Shown here: one piece after another, positions 55,906 through 64,000 of the stretch
Layout of the letters: each line of letters begins with the position of its first letter
Numbering within the stretch: position 1 is the first letter of the stretch
Made by a program: the position numbers and the translations under genes
Source of the DNA: Algoriphagus sp.
GTDB taxonomy: Bacteria; Bacteroidota; Bacteroidia; Cytophagales; Cyclobacteriaceae
Direction: 5' to 3'
Length of the DNA: 64,000 nt
Assembly (NCBI RefSeq): GCF_013373065.1
Contig: NZ_JABXIN010000001.1
Span: forward strand, 1 to 64,000
The notes under the pieces: generated by a model
The model's database searches: none
What the model was told of the DNA's origin: nothing
What the model saw: only the letters and a program-made list of their open reading frames with translations

Positions 55906-57372
55906 ATGAAAAAACCCGAAAATCCCAATTCTGGACAATCCAGAAGAGAGTTCATAAAGAATGCAGCCATTGCATCTTCCTTTTTTATTGTACCACGAAA
56001 TGTCCTTGGAGGTGTAGGCTTCATAGCTCCATCTGATCAACTCGTGCTTGCAGCAATTGGCGCAGGAGGAAAAGGCGCAAGCGACATTGAGCTAGCCTCT
56101 GTAGGAGGGAGAGAGCGGGTAGCCGCACTTTGTGACGTTGATTTTTCCGGTTCAGCCAAGCGGTCTGTCGAGCGATTCCCAAGCGCCAAACTGTATGCTG
56201 ATTACCGTGAGATGTTAGACAAAGAAAAAGACATCGATGCAGTAACTATTTCAACTCCTGACCATGTCCATGGTCCTGCTGCTAAATACGCAATGGAACG
56301 AGGCAAGCACGTCTATGTCCAAAAACCAATGACCCATAATATTTGGGAAGCTCGAATGCTGACCGAAATGGCCCGTTCCCAGAAAGTAGTCACTCAAATG
56401 GGAAACCAAGGTGGTTCAAACCCGCTCTTGAAGTTGGTTCAGCAATGGATTGACGAAGATCGAATCGGCCCCGTTTCCAAAGTTCAAATCTGGACCAACC
56501 GCCCTGTATGGCCTCAAGGAGGCGCCTTCCCAAAAGCTGATCCAAGCTCCAAACCAGATGCCCTTGAGTGGGACCTTTGGTTAGGACCTGCTCCTGAAAT
56601 TCCATTTACCCCAAACCTCCACCCATTCAACTGGAGAGGATGGTGGGATTATGGAACGGGAGCTCTGGGAGATGTGGGCTGCCACTTGATTGACATCCCA
56701 TTCCGAACTTTAGGTCTTCATTATCCAAAAGATGCAGAATGTAGTGTAGGATCTGTCTTCAGTCAAATGTGGACTCCGGATTACCACCCGGAAGGTTGTC
56801 CAGCATCCTCCTTCATCACTTTGCATTTTGATGCGACTACCAAGAGCAAGTCCCCTATCGAAATGACTTGGATGGATGGCGGTATCCGACCTTCTCATCC
56901 GGACATCATTCCGGCGAATGACGATATCGGTGGAGCTAATTCTGCCAATGGAGTTTTGATCATCGGAGAAAAAGGAATTATTTCTACCAATATCAATGAC
57001 TCTTCACCGCTCATGCCAAAACTCTATCTAAATGATGGAACGAAAGAAGAAGGCCCACAAAGTGAGGAAGGATTTGAGCGTGAATACGGACATCAGCGAC
57101 TTTGGGTAGAAGCTTGCAAGGCTGGATTCAACTCACCGGAACATCAAGGTTTAACTTCCTCCTTTGATTATGCTGGCCCTATGACGGAAACGGTATTGAT
57201 GGGAAATCTTGCTATTCGAAGCTACATGCTTCGTCGTGAGAATAGCAGAGGTCAACAAGAGTTCTTTGCACGGAAAAAACTCCTTTGGGATGGTGAAAAC
57301 ATGCGAATCACCAACCTGGAAGAAGCCAACCAATTTGTAGGTAGACAATACCGACAAGGATTTGAGGTTTAG
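55906..57372 (+). CDS. Tat-exported Gfo/Idh/MocA oxidoreductase, QKP variant
   Basis: 488 residues with a Tat signal (QSRREFIKNAAIASSFFIVP). The Rossmann fold is LVLAAIGAGGKGASDIELA. The usual EKP active-site motif reads QKP in HVYVQKPMTHNIWEARML, a form I associate with the exported Bacteroidetes/Planctomycetes subfamily. WRGWWDYGTGALGDVGCHLIDIPF is another hallmark, with the His expected in the active site. It should act on a sugar or glycoside in the periplasm. It is followed by a terminator, so it is transcribed alone or with the upstream esterases. Confidence 0.92.
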   Translation: MKKPENPNSGQSRREFIKNAAIASSFFIVPRNVLGGVGFIAPSDQLVLAAIGAGGKGASDIELASVGGRERVAALCDVDFSGSAKRSVERFPSAKLYADYREMLDKEKDIDAVTISTPDHVHGPAAKYAMERGKHVYVQKPMTHNIWEARMLTEMARSQKVVTQMGNQGGSNPLLKLVQQWIDEDRIGPVSKVQIWTNRPVWPQGGAFPKADPSSKPDALEWDLWLGPAPEIPFTPNLHPFNWRGWWDYGTGALGDVGCHLIDIPFRTLGLHYPKDAECSVGSVFSQMWTPDYHPEGCPASSFITLHFDATTKSKSPIEMTWMDGGIRPSHPDIIPANDDIGGANSANGVLIIGEKGIISTNINDSSPLMPKLYLNDGTKEEGPQSEEGFEREYGHQRLWVEACKAGFNSPEHQGLTSSFDYAGPMTETVLMGNLAIRSYMLRRENSRGQQEFFARKKLLWDGENMRITNLEEANQFVGRQYRQGFEV

Positions 57373-57396
57373 GGCTATTTTGTTGAATTAAAAGTG

Positions 57397-57435
57397 GAAA
57401 TGATCATGCGATTACCGTATGATCATTTCTTTTTT
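57397..57435 (+). terminator. Intrinsic terminator after the QKP oxidoreductase
   Basis: GAAATGATCAT and ATGATCATTTC form a perfect 11-bp stem with an 11-nt loop, followed by TTTTTT, 25 bp after the stop codon. Confidence 0.88.
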
Positions 57436-57472
57436 CAGGGCTTAGGATTAATTTTCAAGAAATTAAAAATCT

Positions 57473-58510
57473 ATGAAAGCCCTTTTGGTAGAGGAGTTCA
57501 AAAAAAGCCCGAGAATCGCATCCGTTGCTGATCCAGAATGTCCGGAGGACGGCGTAATTCTAAAAGTCAAAGCGACGGGATTATGCCGTAGTGACTGGCA
57601 TGGCTGGATGGGACATGATTCAGACATTCATTTGCCCCATGTCCCCGGACATGAATTCGCAGGAGAAATCGTGGAGCTTGGGATAGCTGTGAAAAATTGG
57701 AAAATCGGTGACCGGGTGACCGTTCCTTTTGTCTGCGCTTGTGGGACCTGCCCCACTTGCCAAAGTGGAAATCAGCAAATCTGTGACAATCAATTTCAGC
57801 CGGGGTTTACCCATTGGGGTTCCTTTGCCGAATATGTGGCCGTTTTCCGGGCAGATATCAATTTGGTTGCCTTACCCGATTCCGTAGGTTTTGAAGCTGC
57901 TGCCAGTTTAGGCTGTCGATTTGCCACTTCCTTTCGTGGTATTGTTTCTCAGGGTCAAGTCAAAGGTGGGGAATGGGTTGCCATTCATGGCTGCGGTGGT
58001 GTTGGCCTTTCGGCTATTATGATTGCATCCGCTTTGGGAGCTCAGGTAATCGCCGTGGATATTTCCGAAGAAAAATTAAAACTGGCCAAAGCTGCAGGAG
58101 CAACTTTTTTGCTAAATGGGCTAACTGGTGATATTCCTTCGCAAATTCTGGAACTCGCCAAAGGTGGCGTACATGTATCAATGGATGCGCTGGGAAGTCG
58201 AGTTACTTGCTACAATTCCATTGCAAGCTTGCGAAAAAGGGGGAAACATATTCAGGTAGGATTGATGGCTGGGTCCGAAGCGAATCCTCCTATCCCCATG
58301 CATCTGGTTATTGCCAAGGAATTGGAGATTCTCGGAAGCCATGGCATGCAAGCTTTCGCATATCAAGAGTTGATGCAAATGATTTTGCAGGGTAAATTGA
58401 ATCCGGAAAAATTGATTGGGAAGAGCATAAGTCTGGAAGAGGCTGCTATTGAACTTCCTCGAATGGATGAATTTCGTGACTCAGGCATGTCTATGATTAA
58501 TCGATTTTAA
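57473..58510 (+). CDS. Zinc-dependent alcohol dehydrogenase
   Basis: A 345-residue medium-chain dehydrogenase. The catalytic zinc ligands are in GLCRSDWHGW and VPGHEFAGEIVE, and the structural zinc cysteines in CACGTCPTCQSGNQQIC. The Rossmann motif GCGGVGLSAIMIASALGAQVIAVDI ends in Asp, which points to NAD over NADP. It is cytosolic. Sugar alcohol or aldehyde oxidation would suit its position among sugar oxidoreductases, but the substrate is not determinable. It is 18 bp upstream of a small membrane protein. Confidence 0.93.
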   Translation: MKALLVEEFKKSPRIASVADPECPEDGVILKVKATGLCRSDWHGWMGHDSDIHLPHVPGHEFAGEIVELGIAVKNWKIGDRVTVPFVCACGTCPTCQSGNQQICDNQFQPGFTHWGSFAEYVAVFRADINLVALPDSVGFEAAASLGCRFATSFRGIVSQGQVKGGEWVAIHGCGGVGLSAIMIASALGAQVIAVDISEEKLKLAKAAGATFLLNGLTGDIPSQILELAKGGVHVSMDALGSRVTCYNSIASLRKRGKHIQVGLMAGSEANPPIPMHLVIAKELEILGSHGMQAFAYQELMQMILQGKLNPEKLIGKSISLEEAAIELPRMDEFRDSGMSMINRF

Positions 58511-58528
58511 CCAAAAAAGAAAAGCACA

Positions 58529-58729
58529 ATGAGCAGAAAAAAACGTTGGTTTATTCAATCAGTATCCGGTTTGCTTTTGACCGGAACCGGGCTCTCCATG
58601 TGTATTGACGCAGGATTGAACAAGCTAGCTGGAGATCCTTGGTTTTGGTACGGAACCATAGGATTAATCGTTTTTCAAGGTGGATTAAGTTTAGTAATTG
58701 ATGGGGTAAGATTTCGCTCCTCGAATTAA
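58529..58729 (+). CDS. Small two-helix membrane protein
   Basis: 66 residues with a basic start (MSRKKRWFIQS) and two hydrophobic segments (~8-24 and 40-58). It resembles uncharacterised ~65-residue Bacteroidetes membrane proteins. It lies 18 bp after the alcohol dehydrogenase gene and probably shares its mRNA. No function can be inferred. Confidence 0.7.
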   Translation: MSRKKRWFIQSVSGLLLTGTGLSMCIDAGLNKLAGDPWFWYGTIGLIVFQGGLSLVIDGVRFRSSN

Positions 58730-58793
58730 TCTTTTTTTGAAAAATTTAGTCTAACTAGCATAAAACATCTATCCCCCAGCAAATCTTAAAACT

Positions 58794-59300
58794 ATGTTGA
58801 AAAAAATCACGATCGGAATTGTTTTGGTTTTGATTGCCATTCAATTCATTCCGGCAGAAAAGAACGAGTCTAACGATCAGACCTTTGACATTAGCAAAAG
58901 CTATGACTTGCCTGATCAAGTAGCCACTATCATGAAAGGAGCTTGCAACGATTGCCATACGAATCTGACACGCTATCCATGGTATTCGAATATTCAGCCA
59001 GTAAAATATTTTTTGGCAGACCATGTGAATGATGGTAAAAGGCATTTGAACTTTTCCGAATTCACCAATCTTCCTCTTGCTGTGCAAAACCACAAGTTTG
59101 AAGAAGTAATAGAAATGGTAGAAGAGAAAGAAATGCCTTTGGAGTCCTACACTTATTTTGGACTTCATCCTGAGGCAAATCTAAGTGGGGAGGAAAGAGC
59201 GCTACTTATTAATTGGGCGAAAGAGCAAATGGCCTACATAGCGGCTACTTATCCTGCCGACAGTTTGGTGATGAAGCGAAGAACGCCTCCTAGTCAATAA
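58794..59300 (+). CDS. Haem-binding domain protein (c-type)
   Basis: 168 residues. The N-terminal hydrophobic segment (ITIGIVLVLIAIQFIPA) is a membrane anchor or signal. A single CxxCH haem c site lies in KGACNDCHTNLTRYPWYSN, and the surrounding PVKYFLADHVNDGKRHLNFSEF matches the Haem_bd family common in Bacteroidetes. Late residues EMPLESYTYFGLHPEANLS supply the Met region. It probably carries electrons or senses redox state in the periplasm. An intrinsic terminator follows. Confidence 0.88.
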   Translation: MLKKITIGIVLVLIAIQFIPAEKNESNDQTFDISKSYDLPDQVATIMKGACNDCHTNLTRYPWYSNIQPVKYFLADHVNDGKRHLNFSEFTNLPLAVQNHKFEEVIEMVEEKEMPLESYTYFGLHPEANLSGEERALLINWAKEQMAYIAATYPADSLVMKRRTPPSQ

Positions 59301-59307
59301 AAGAAGA

Positions 59308-59340
59308 AAAATGGCCCAAATCCAATGGGTCATTTTTATT
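59308..59340 (+). terminator. Intrinsic terminator after the haem-binding gene
   Basis: AAAATGGCCCA and TGGGTCATTTTT form an imperfect 11-bp stem around AATCCAA with a T-rich tail. It covers the ATG at 59325, which argues for the later start of the next gene. Confidence 0.65.
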
Positions 59341-59348
59341 TTAAGCCT

Positions 59349-60350
59349 ATGAAAAAAATTAAAGAGGATGAAGTCCGCTGGGGAATCTTGGGTGTTGGCG
59401 ATGTCTGCGAAGTCAAATCGGCACCTGCTATGAATTTGGTGCCCCACAGTCGATTGGTAGCCGTCATGCGAAGAAATGAGGAAAAAGTGAAAGACTATGC
59501 CCAACGTCATGGAATTCCCAAATGGTACACCGACGCAAAATCTTTAATTGAGGATCCCGAGGTCAATGCTATTTATATTGCTACACCTCCCTACATGCAT
59601 CTCCCCTATACAGAAATGGCAGCGCAAGCAGGAAAGCCTGTATATGTAGAAAAACCGATGGCGCGAACCTATGCAGAATGCCAGGCTATGGTTGAAGTCT
59701 GCGAGAAAGCCCAAGTTCCGCTATATGTAGCCTATTATCGAAGAGCCCTTCCCCATTTTGTTAAAATCAAAGAACTCTTAAATAAAGGTGAAATCGGAAT
59801 CATTCGATCAGTTCATATCCAAATGCGACAAGAGGCCGAGCCTGAAATAATCGCCAAACTGGAAAACAATTGGCGGGTAATTCCTGAGATCGCAGGAGGA
59901 GGGTATTTTTATGATTTGGCCTCCCATCAACTGGATTTGCTTCAATTCTTTTTTGGGAAAATTACGCAGGCTCATGGCTTTTGTACCAACCAAGCCAACT
60001 TATATCCGGCAGAAGATATGGTTGCAGGAAGTTATGTCTTCGAAAATGGTGTCTTGGGAACGGGAAATTGGTGTTTCACAAGTGCCAAAGAAACGCAAGT
60101 TGATCGGATTACCATTGAAGGCAATAAGGGACAGATTTCATTTGAAACTTTTGGAAAGGGTGAATTTACCCTGCTTCGTGACGGAGAGGAACCCAAACAT
60201 TTTCACCTTGAATTACCCAAACATATCCAACAGCCCCTGATTCAAAAAATCGTTGATGACCTATTGGGAAAAGACACCGCTCCAAGTACAGGAGTAAGTG
60301 CCGCCCGGACCAATTGGGCCTTGGAAAAACTGACTCAAGAGAAGGTTTAG
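59349..60350 (+). CDS. Gfo/Idh/MocA family oxidoreductase, cytosolic
   Basis: The tracked start at 59325 lies inside a terminator hairpin, so the ATG at 59349 (MKKIKEDEVRWGILGVGDV) is preferred, giving 333 residues. The Rossmann fold is VRWGILGVGDVCEVKSAPA, and the EKP motif is in VYVEKPMARTY. IAGGGYFYDLASHQLDLLQFFFG carries the conserved His. There is no signal peptide, unlike the two exported relatives in this window. It probably dehydrogenates a sugar or inositol derivative with NAD(P). It lies at the end of the carbohydrate block and may complete metabolism of the periplasmic products. Confidence 0.92.
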   Translation: MKKIKEDEVRWGILGVGDVCEVKSAPAMNLVPHSRLVAVMRRNEEKVKDYAQRHGIPKWYTDAKSLIEDPEVNAIYIATPPYMHLPYTEMAAQAGKPVYVEKPMARTYAECQAMVEVCEKAQVPLYVAYYRRALPHFVKIKELLNKGEIGIIRSVHIQMRQEAEPEIIAKLENNWRVIPEIAGGGYFYDLASHQLDLLQFFFGKITQAHGFCTNQANLYPAEDMVAGSYVFENGVLGTGNWCFTSAKETQVDRITIEGNKGQISFETFGKGEFTLLRDGEEPKHFHLELPKHIQQPLIQKIVDDLLGKDTAPSTGVSAARTNWALEKLTQEKV

Positions 60351-60717
60351 AAAAATTTTAAGAAAAAATTAAGAAAAATGAATACACCCAAAATCAAGGC
60401 TTTTCCGTTAAGTTTTTAGCGTAATAGATTATCCCTTTCTAGATTTTTTAGAATCGTTATTATTTAATTAATTAAATTTTTTATTAAAGTTAAGATAAAA
60501 ACAGTTTTATTTTTTATTTATAAAAACATACATCCAAACCTTTATTGATTTTTTTACGAATAAAAACTCACAATCAGATTGATTTTCATGAAGGTTTGAA
60601 AATTGGCTTGATTTTGGATTTAGTATGCATGCATCCTTTTCTAGAAAAATTGCATCTAGAAATTAGAAGCAACCACTAAACCTGCCCCAATTATTTGTCA
60701 ACCTAAACCAACACACC
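60351..60717. other. AT-rich intergenic region
   Basis: A 367-bp stretch without a gene. It is strongly AT-rich at 60460-60580 and contains TGCATGCA and paired TCTAGAAA sites near 60627-60663, about 60-90 bp upstream of the following gene. I see no confident promoter, terminator or RNA in it. Confidence 0.5.
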
Positions 60718-62109
60718 ATGAAAACTTCACTTCACATCCGATGGATCACTGGCCTGATGATGGGTATTTTCTCCCTGAGTCTTTTGGCCTCCACTCCTAG
60801 CAAAGCCGAGGTACACTACGGCGTTTCCTTTCAGGTATTTTATGATGAATTGATGCCTTATGGAGACTGGGTTCGCGATGCGCGATATGGCTTTATCTGG
60901 CTACCGGCTGTAGGTCCGGACTTCCACCCTTACGCCACCAACGGGCATTGGGCTATGACGGAGTTTGGTAATACCTGGGTTTCCTACTATGACTGGGGTT
61001 GGGCTCCTTTCCACTATGGCCGCTGGTATTACGATGACTTCTATCAAAGCTGGGCCTGGATTCCTGGCTATGATTGGGGACCAGCGTGGGTAAGTTGGAG
61101 AACAGGTGGTGGATACTATGGATGGGCTCCCTTGGGACCAAGAATCTCGATAAGCGTACGAATAGGAATTCCTAGCCTCCATTGGGTTTTCCTTCCTCAA
61201 GGAAGAATCTATGACCGTTACGCTTGGAGATATTATGCACCTCACCGAACAAAAATCAAGATTATCAATAGAACGACTGTGATTAACAATACCATTGTAT
61301 ACAACAACAATACCTACATAGCAGGACCGAGCAGTCGGGAAATCCGACGGGTAACCGGAAGAAATGTACCGGTCTATCGATTGGAAAATAGTACGAGACC
61401 AGGCCGAGTTGCTGTATCCAACAACCGAGTAAGCATGTACCGACCTGACCTGCAATCCAGCAGAAGCAGAAAAGCAGAAGCCAGACCTTCTCGAGTACTG
61501 GAATCCAATGAAGCCAGAAATAGAAGATCTGAAAGTGCTACAAGTCCAAGCAGAACTCGAAGCTTGGAAAATACCTCTAGCAATAGATCGGCTAGCCCAT
61601 CGGTAAGAAGTAATTCTCGAGTGGACCGATCCAGCCCGTCCTCTTCACGAGGTACTGGAACTAGCGGAAGGCAAGTATCTCCTAGATCGAGTCAAAGCAA
61701 GACCTTCGAAACGAGACCCTATGAAGCTCCAAAGCAAAATAACCGCAGTGGCCGGGTGGAACAAAGCTCAAGAAATCGCGAAGGAAGCGTTCGGTCAAGC
61801 AGTCCATCGCGAAGCAATGGCTCCTCTTCAGGAAGGGTTCAGGAACCTTCGCGAAGTTCAACGGTAAAAAAGGGAAGTACCCAAAGCAGAGGAAGATCTG
61901 TTCAGTCTTCTCCTAGTCGATCAAATACACGAGTTCAGGCTCCAAGCAAAAGCAAAAGCAGGGCTCAGGCTCCTTCTCGTAGCAGTTCTCGAGTACAGTC
62001 ATCGAGCAAAAGTAATTCTAGAGTAGCTACTCCTAGCCGAAGCAGCTCTAGTCAAAAAAGCAGCTCTAGATCTTCGAGTAGTTCAAGAGGAAACTCCAGA
62101 AACAATTGA
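60718..62109 (+). CDS. Exported Trp/Tyr-rich protein with Arg/Ser-rich repeat tail (DUF6600-like)
   Basis: 463 residues with a signal peptide (TGLMMGIFSLSLLASTPSKA). Residues ~35-165 are rich in Trp, Tyr and Gly (PYGDWVRDARYGFIWLP, YYDWGWAPFHYGRWYYDD, DWGPAWVSWRTGGGYYGWAP), the pattern of proteins annotated DUF6600. The rest, from ~230, is low-complexity Ser/Arg/Lys with four 10-residue units at ~404-443 (SRVQAPSKSK, SRAQAPSRSS and so on). The tail is strongly basic and should be disordered; it could bind anionic polysaccharide, DNA or the cell wall. No function is known to me. A terminator follows. Confidence 0.75.
   Translation: MKTSLHIRWITGLMMGIFSLSLLASTPSKAEVHYGVSFQVFYDELMPYGDWVRDARYGFIWLPAVGPDFHPYATNGHWAMTEFGNTWVSYYDWGWAPFHYGRWYYDDFYQSWAWIPGYDWGPAWVSWRTGGGYYGWAPLGPRISISVRIGIPSLHWVFLPQGRIYDRYAWRYYAPHRTKIKIINRTTVINNTIVYNNNTYIAGPSSREIRRVTGRNVPVYRLENSTRPGRVAVSNNRVSMYRPDLQSSRSRKAEARPSRVLESNEARNRRSESATSPSRTRSLENTSSNRSASPSVRSNSRVDRSSPSSSRGTGTSGRQVSPRSSQSKTFETRPYEAPKQNNRSGRVEQSSRNREGSVRSSSPSRSNGSSSGRVQEPSRSSTVKKGSTQSRGRSVQSSPSRSNTRVQAPSKSKSRAQAPSRSSSRVQSSSKSNSRVATPSRSSSSQKSSSRSSSSSRGNSRNN
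61927..62046 (+). repeat. Four 30-bp coding repeats in the Arg/Ser tail
   Basis: Four degenerate in-frame 30-bp units encode TRVQAPSKSK, SRAQAPSRSS, SRVQSSSKSN and SRVATPSRSS. They continue into a poly-Ser/Arg end and could vary in copy number between strains. Confidence 0.7.
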
Positions 62110-62128
62110 TACAAAAACTCAACAATAG

Positions 62129-62161
62129 AAAGCCATCTCAAATAATGAGGTGGCTTTTTTT
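62129..62161 (+). terminator. Intrinsic terminator of the DUF6600-like gene
   Basis: AAAGCCATCTCA and TGAGGTGGCTTT form a 12-bp stem (one G-T pair) with an AATAA loop and a T-run, about 20 bp after the stop. Confidence 0.9.
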
Positions 62162-62235
62162 ATGGTCTCTGAACAAAAAGGGGGATACCGAAATTTCGAT
62201 TCATTTCCCTATCTTAAAGTCAAAACCACCAAATC

Positions 62236-64000
62236 ATGAAGAAATATATCTTTTTGGTTTTGACTCTTCTAGTTTTTGAAGCTTCAGGCCAAGTCAACTT
62301 TGATCAAAATCTCCCCATTAAATACCGAAATATCGGCCCCTATCGGGGAGGCCGCTCGGTCACTGCCACCGGAGTCGTCAATGATCCTTTGACTTACTAT
62401 TTCGGAACGACCGGAGGAGGACTTTGGAAAACCGGCGATGCCGGACAGCATTGGGAAAATATTTCGGATGGATTTTTTACCACAGGTTCAGTGGGTGCGG
62501 TGGCAGTAGCCGAAAGCAATCCCAACATCGTCTATGTGGGTATGGGTGAACACGCACCACGAGGAGTCATGACCTCTTACGGCGACGGAGTTTTTAAGTC
62601 CACCGATGCCGGAAAAACCTGGAAAAAACTGGGGTTGGAGAAAACCCAGCACATTTCCAGAATCCAGATTCACCCAAGTAATCCTGACATTGTCTATGTA
62701 GCAGCACAGGGAGCTTTGTATGCTCCCAATGAAGAAAGAGGTGTCTACAAATCTACGGACGGAGGCGAGACTTGGGAAAAAGTCCTTTTTGTGGACAATA
62801 TGACTGGAGCTGTGGAGCTTAGCATGGATATGAATTTCCCTGAAATCCTTTATGCCGCCATGTGGGAACACCAGCGTTTTCCTTGGCAAGTGAAGTCAGG
62901 CGGTCCGGGTTCGGGCATGTACAAATCCACAGACTCAGGTAAGACCTGGAAGAAAATCGAGAATGGCCTTCCTAAGGAAAAAGGGAAAATGGCGGTGTCA
63001 GTTTCCCGAGCTAATTCCAATAAGGTTTATGCTCTGATCGAAAGTGATACTTACAAAGATTTGGGCGGTTTATTTGTTTCCAATGATGCGGGAAAAAGCT
63101 GGACTTTGACCAACAAAGACAATCGACTGACCCAGCGGGCTTGGTATTACATCGAAGTCTTTGCTGATCCGAATGATGAAAACACAGTATGGGTGCAAAG
63201 TGCTCCGATGCTGAAGTCCTTTGACGGAGGAAAGACTTTCGAGGCCATTGACGGAGCACATGGAGATTACCACGATCTCTGGATCAACCCAAAGAACTCC
63301 AAAAACATGATTTTGGCAGACGATGGAGGAGGCTCCATCACTTTCAACGGGGGCCAAACCTGGTCCACGCAAAACAACATGCCGACGGCCCAATTTTACC
63401 GAATCAACACCGATAATCAGTTTCCATACCGAATCTATGGAGGACAGCAGGACAATACTTCCGTCGTAATTTCCAGCATGGCTTTAGGTCGGGGCGGAAT
63501 CGGAGAAGAGCATTGGAACTACTCCGCAGGTGGGGAATCTGCCTTCTTGGCCTTTGACCCAGATGATCCGAGATATGTCTTGGGAGGAAGCTATCAGGGA
63601 ACCATCGAGGTGTTAGATATGCAGACGCAGGGCTCAACCAACATCATGGCCGCACCAATTCAATACCTCGGAATGAGCGCGAAGGACATGAAATACCGCT
63701 TCAACTGGAATGCGCCGATCATTTGGTCTCAGCACGAACCAAACACCTTTTATCATGGAGCTCAGGTTTTGTTGAAAACTCAGGACTGGGGAAAAACCTG
63801 GACAGAAGTATCTCCCGATCTCACTCGAAATGAAAAAGAAAAGCAAGGGACTCCGGGTGTACCCTTTACAAATGAAGCTGTAGGCGCTGAAAACTATGGA
63901 ACTTTAGCCTATGTGATCGAAAGCCCACATGAAGCCGGGGTGATTTGGACAGGAAGCGATGACGGTTTGGTGCATTTGACTCGGGACAATGGAAAAACCT
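62236..64000 (+). CDS. VPS10/BNR-type beta-propeller exported protein, cut at the window edge
   Basis: Missing from the ORF track because it has no stop before the window ends; 588 codons are open from the ATG at 62236. There is a signal peptide ([19 protein letters not shown]). The mature protein starts [19 protein letters not shown] and carries repeated Asp boxes ([32 protein letters not shown]) of the sortilin/VPS10-like propeller seen in large Bacteroidetes proteins annotated as BNR glycosyl hydrolases. Those usually reach ~900-1050 residues, so about 300-450 are missing. Catalytic function is doubtful; Asp boxes are structural. Antisense ORFs at 62488-63846 are shadows of this gene. Confidence 0.88.
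   Translation, partial: MKKYIFLVLTLLVFEASGQVNFDQNLPIKYRNIGPYRGGRSVTATGVVNDPLTYYFGTTGGGLWKTGDAGQHWENISDGFFTTGSVGAVAVAESNPNIVYVGMGEHAPRGVMTSYGDGVFKSTDAGKTWKKLGLEKTQHISRIQIHPSNPDIVYVAAQGALYAPNEERGVYKSTDGGETWEKVLFVDNMTGAVELSMDMNFPEILYAAMWEHQRFPWQVKSGGPGSGMYKSTDSGKTWKKIENGLPKEKGKMAVSVSRANSNKVYALIESDTYKDLGGLFVSNDAGKSWTLTNKDNRLTQRAWYYIEVFADPNDENTVWVQSAPMLKSFDGGKTFEAIDGAHGDYHDLWINPKNSKNMILADDGGGSITFNGGQTWSTQNNMPTAQFYRINTDNQFPYRIYGGQQDNTSVVISSMALGRGGIGEEHWNYSAGGESAFLAFDPDDPRYVLGGSYQGTIEVLDMQTQGSTNIMAAPIQYLGMSAKDMKYRFNWNAPIIWSQHEPNTFYHGAQVLLKTQDWGKTWTEVSPDLTRNEKEKQGTPGVPFTNEAVGAENYGTLAYVIESPHEAGVIWTGSDDGLVHLTRDNGKT

Noticed and set aside
62488-63846. Series of leftward ORFs at the right end
   Set aside because: They are shadows of the rightward Asp-box protein that runs off the window and is missing from the ORF track.

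Overview
The window looks like a chromosomal segment of a marine or aquatic member of the Bacteroidota, most likely Cyclobacteriaceae (Algoriphagus-like). This is inferred from moderate GC, dense N-terminal signal peptides and Bacteroidetes-type lipoproteins, a FecA-type TonB receptor with a carboxypeptidase-regulatory-like domain, several sulfatases, a GH97, Tat-exported Gfo/Idh/MocA oxidoreductases, and -33/-7 promoters of the TTG...TAnnTTTG type. No rRNA, tRNA, CRISPR array, insertion sequence or prophage was seen.

Layout. 1-6.5 kb: partial MFS transporter with a Crp/Fnr regulator, a secreted orphan, a fused iron-sulfur L-serine dehydratase, a palindromic intergenic repeat, a TolQ-like channel protein divergent from a membrane LytTR regulator, and a ZIP metal transporter. 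6.8-15.4 kb: eight leftward genes. The six distal ones overlap or nearly touch: PqqD-like protein, ATP-grasp ligase, fold-type III PLP decarboxylase homologue, urea-transporter/M23-peptidase fusion, TPR/beta-barrel protein and TPR protein. This is the best candidate in the window for an undescribed system. 15.6-24.7 kb: DoxX plus a Tat-exported oxidoreductase, an exported catalase-peroxidase, a malonate uptake and activation operon (acyl-CoA synthetase, MadL, MadM), a DUF1460 amidase-like protein, and a membrane protein/HTH pair with a promoter overlapped by a palindrome. 24.7-36.8 kb: two exported peptidases (M1 and S9/DPP-IV) separated by a 7-bp tandem repeat, an orphan/OmpA pair, a CotH-like lipoprotein, an aminotransferase/serine-hydrolase pair and a tiny membrane protein.

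36.8-47.1 kb is a glycan-scavenging region: two tandem paralogous sulfatases, a TonB receptor, two more sulfatases and a sialidase. It has no SusD, so it is not a classical PUL; together these proteins could desulfate and desialylate host-type or algal glycans. 47.2-50.8 kb: alpha/beta hydrolase, phosphoribosyltransferase, an eRF1-like small protein, and a B12-dependent ribonucleotide reductase. 50.8-60.4 kb is a second sugar-acting block: GH97, PhoPQ-related hydrolase and CE15-like esterase around a perfect CGGCAATGTTGCCG palindrome, then two Gfo/Idh/MocA oxidoreductases, a zinc alcohol dehydrogenase and a haem-binding protein. 60.7 kb to the end: a Trp/Tyr-rich exported protein with an Arg/Ser repeat tail, and a partial Asp-box propeller protein running off the edge.

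All functions are read from sequence motifs without database searches. Intrinsic hairpins and promoters were found by eye.
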